In this document: piece by piece, positions 5,106-6,965 of the stretch | Layout of the letters: each line of letters begins with the position of its first letter | Numbering within the stretch: position 1 is the stretch's first letter | Origin: CAUZJO01 sp963580245 | GTDB lineage: Bacteria; Sumerlaeota; Sumerlaeia; MVZB01 | Length of the DNA stretch: 6,965 nt | Direction: 5' to 3' | Assembly: GCA_963580245.1 (NCBI GenBank) | Contig: CAUZJO010000184.1 | Span: 1 to 6,965 of the forward strand | Made by a program: the position numbers and the translations under genes | Notes under the pieces: generated by a model | Told to the model about the DNA's origin: nothing | The model's input: the letters and a program-made list of their open reading frames with translations, nothing else | Databases searched by the model: none

Positions 5106-5402
5106 ATGGAAATCCTCACTGATGAAAGGGACGGAGACGATGCGCTTGCCCCATTTCTTCCGTTACTACGCGGCGGCAAATTGGAGTTCATTGTGTCGGG
5201 GGAGGGATCTGAGGGCCCATACCACCAATGGGACTTAGCCTTTTATTGACAGCGCTCCCCCAGCCAAAATCTCCACGGGCTTATACTTCTGGACTATGGC
5301 GACCGCGACAATTACGTCTGCGAAGATGCAGATGACGAAGGACCTGAGCCCTCCTTTATGACCGTTGCCCCGTTCAGTCTACCAGATAGCCGCTCACCTT
5401 GA
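5106..5402 (+). pseudogene. Small acidic protein gene interrupted by an in-frame TGA
   Basis: An ATG at 5106 follows AAAGGTGG (5091-5098) at a seven-base spacing and opens 47 codons (MEILTDERDGDD to WDLAFY) before TGA at 5247-5249. The same frame then stays open for another 50 codons to TGA at 5400. Its composition there is still protein-like: LLDYGDRDNYVCEDADDEG and then EPSFMTVAPFSLPD. The two halves read as one ~98-residue acidic protein with a single nonsense mutation. The product is not recognised. A longer start at 5031 is possible but lacks a comparable ribosome site. The last 29 bases overlap the 3' end of the opposing repeat-protein gene. Alternatives are a genuine 47-residue protein, or recoding of UGA, for which I see no supporting hairpin. 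The broken-gene reading is moderate to weak. Confidence 0.4.
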
Positions 5403-6965
5403 TGGGGACGGCGGCTCCATCGAGTCGTTGACCGAAGATCTCGTTCTCCCCGTCGACCAGCGGCGCGACGTCCTCGTCGCCCCACCAGACCACCAGGAAC
5501 TCATTATCCGTGCTGTTCCAGGCCACGTCGGGCTCGGACGTGTCCGACGCGGCATCCCCATCGGTCCCCATATCGCTGATCCGTTCGTCGGGGCCGACCT
5601 CCGCTCCCGTCGCGCCTGCGACCACCTGGAAGAAGACCTCGTATTCGTCATCGACCTGGGGGGCCGTGTCGTCGTCGGCACGCCAAACCACCATGTAGAC
5701 GTTATCGCTGGCATTGTACGAAACGCTGGGGTCAGCGGCGTAAAAACTGACGCTTCCGTCCGTCGCTCCCATATCGCTCAGACGCAGGTCTCCGCCGATC
5801 TCGGCCCCGGCGTCGCTGATCCGCTGGCCATAAATCTCGAATTCGCCATCGATCAATGATCCCGTATTGTTGTCCCCATACCAAACCACGAGGAATTCGT
5901 TGTCGGTCGCGTTCCAGGCCACGTCCGGGAAGTAGGCGTCATACGTGGTATCCCCATCGGTGCCCATATTGCTGATGCGGAAATCGTTGGTTCCCGTCTC
6001 GGCGCCGGCCGCCGTCAGGAGTTGACCGAAGATTTCGTACTCGTTGTCAACAAGCGGCGCCGTGTCGTCGTCCCCATACCAAACCACCAGGTATAGATTG
6101 TCGGTCGCGTTCCAGGCCACTTCCGGCCTGTAAGCCTTGAAGGCGGCGCTTCCGTCGCTCGCCCCCATGTCGCTGATGCGGAAGTCCGATCCGATCTCCG
6201 CCCCCGTCGCCCCGTCGATCAGTTGAGCAAAGATTTCGTTCTCCTCGTTGACCAGCGACCCGGTGTCGTCGTCCCCATACCAAACCACGAGGAATTCGTT
6301 GTCGATCCCGTTCCAGGCCACGTCCGAGTTGTAGGCGTCATACAAGGCATTCCCGTCGGGCCCCATGTCGCTGATGCGGAAATCGTTGCTTCCCGTCTCG
6401 GCGCCGGCCGCCGTCAGGAGTTGACCGAAGATTTCGTTCTCGTTGTCAACAAGCGGCGCCGTGTCGTCCTCGCCATTCCAAACCACCAGGTATAGATTGT
6501 TGGTGGCGTTGTAGGCGACGCTGGGAATGTAGGCGTCATACGAGCCATTCCCGTCGGCCCCCATGTCGCTGATGCGGATGTCCGATCCGATCTCCGCCCC
6601 CGTCGCCCCGTCGATCAGTTGACCATAGATTTCGTACTCCTCGTTGACCAGCGACCCGGTGTCGTCGTCCCCATACCAAACCACGAGGAATTCGTTGTCC
6701 GTGCTGTTATAGGCGACCTTGGGAGTGTAGGCGTCATACGCGACATTCCCGTCGCCGCCCATGTCGCTGATGCGAAAATCGTTGCTTCCGACTTCCGGGT
6801 CGATCGTGACGGGATAATCGGCGGCCATCAGATCGGCAGCGCTCACGATGATGCGCGTCCGGGCGGCGGCGACCTCCATCCGCGCCTCCAGCGTGCGGCC
6901 CTGGGCGTCGTAGACGGTGACGTCGCCCAGCGCCACCTCGCCTTGCGCATCCCGCCACGTCCAGC
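5374..6965 (-). CDS. Large repeat surface protein, C-terminal part (5' end outside window)
   Basis: The minus-strand frame stays open from the window's right edge to the stop at 5376-5374, giving about 530 residues of a longer protein. The visible N-terminal ~58 residues include VALGDVTVYDAQGRTLEARM and end in YPVTIDPEV, a lead-in commonly found before repeats in secreted proteins of environmental bacteria. Seven repeats of 65-67 residues follow, each with RISDMG near its start, a V-A-(Y/W)-N-x-T-D-N-x-(F/Y)-L-V-V-W strand in the middle, an acidic GDDDT turn, and E-I-(F/Y)-G-Q near the end. The protein closes with a short KVSGYLVD tail and no sorting signal that I recognise. It is very acidic, and the Asp-rich turns could bind calcium. 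An extracellular structural or binding role is likely. An internal GTG at 6936 could mimic a start, but the coding frame clearly continues upstream of it. Confidence 0.8.
   Translation of the reverse strand, partial: WTWRDAQGEVALGDVTVYDAQGRTLEARMEVAAARTRIIVSAADLMAADYPVTIDPEVGSNDFRISDMGGDGNVAYDAYTPKVAYNSTDNEFLVVWYGDDDTGSLVNEEYEIYGQLIDGATGAEIGSDIRISDMGADGNGSYDAYIPSVAYNATNNLYLVVWNGEDDTAPLVDNENEIFGQLLTAAGAETGSNDFRISDMGPDGNALYDAYNSDVAWNGIDNEFLVVWYGDDDTGSLVNEENEIFAQLIDGATGAEIGSDFRISDMGASDGSAAFKAYRPEVAWNATDNLYLVVWYGDDDTAPLVDNEYEIFGQLLTAAGAETGTNDFRISNMGTDGDTTYDAYFPDVAWNATDNEFLVVWYGDNNTGSLIDGEFEIYGQRISDAGAEIGGDLRLSDMGATDGSVSFYAADPSVSYNASDNVYMVVWRADDDTAPQVDDEYEVFFQVVAGATGAEVGPDERISDMGTDGDAASDTSEPDVAWNSTDNEFLVVWWGDEDVAPLVDGENEIFGQRLDGAAVPIKVSGYLVD
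5406..6789 (-). repeat. Seven tandem ~200-bp coding repeats with an alternating two-module period
   Basis: The repeat units start near 6789, 6588, 6393, 6192, 5994, 5796 and 5595 on the minus strand. Odd units (1, 3, 5) carry NEFLVVW and GSL(V/I), even units (2, 4, 6) carry (L/V)Y(L/M)VVW and APLVD or APQVD. Unit 7 mixes the two, with NEFLVVW and APLVD. At DNA level units 2 and 4 are nearly identical over tens of bases with a 399-bp offset (from 5991 and 6390). Units 1 and 3 show the same with a 396-bp offset (from 6184 and 6580). The array therefore grew at least partly by duplicating two-unit blocks. Confidence 0.85.

Noticed and set aside
5365..5859. 164-codon + strand frame opposite the repeat protein
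   Set aside because: Its repetitive composition mirrors the antisense of the minus-strand repeats, whose protein pattern is far better conserved.

Overview
The window reads as a piece of a GC-rich Gram-negative environmental bacterium. The protein types fit a Planctomycetota-like or similarly repeat-rich lineage: an S74-domain protein, a long surface protein with a YPVTIDP-type lead-in and tandem repeats, and a stand-alone SagB-like oxidoreductase. No marker gene fixes the phylum, so the taxonomy is a weak inference.

Layout, left to right. (1) 1-441: the C-terminal end of an S74 (intramolecular chaperone) protein on the + strand. (2) 442-1070: about 630 bases without a credible gene but full of structure. 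It holds a GC-rich hairpin, copy 1 of a ~164-bp repeat containing a minus-strand terminator, a 34-nt dyad, a 49-nt fragment identical in type to the 3' part of tRNA-Arg, and a run of 11-bp iterons. (3) 1071-3788: two + strand enzyme genes, a double-domain SagB-like nitroreductase/dehydrogenase and an amidohydrolase-2 family metal hydrolase. (4) 3968-4330: a convergent single-domain rhodanese on the minus strand with a hairpin in its leader. (5) 4533-4609: a complete tRNA-Arg(TCT) on the minus strand with its own likely promoter, followed by copy 2 of the ~164-bp repeat in inverted orientation. (6) 4840-5105: no gene seen. (7) 5106-5402: a small gene interrupted by one in-frame TGA. (8) 5374-6965: the C-terminal 530 residues of a large repeat protein on the minus strand, with seven ~66-residue repeats in an alternating A-B pattern.

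The most interesting organisation is in the middle. The tRNA-Arg gene and the detached tRNA 3' fragment lie in the same orientation, 3,781 bp apart, with the fragment on the 3' side of the gene. This is the geometry left by a tyrosine-recombinase element that inserted into the tRNA. The three enzyme genes sit between them, but no integrase is visible. The interval therefore looks like a small tRNA-bounded cargo island that has lost its recombinase, or depends on one elsewhere. The 11-bp iterons next to the fragment, and an 11-bp tandem pair inside both inverted repeats, are candidate recombinase binding arms. The tRNA copy joined to the island carries two damaged T-stem pairs that the detached fragment retains intact.

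The SagB-like protein, the amidohydrolase and the rhodanese suggest a small redox/hydrolysis/sulfur module. No peptide precursor or cyclodehydratase is seen, so a thiazole/oxazole peptide pathway is not supported here.
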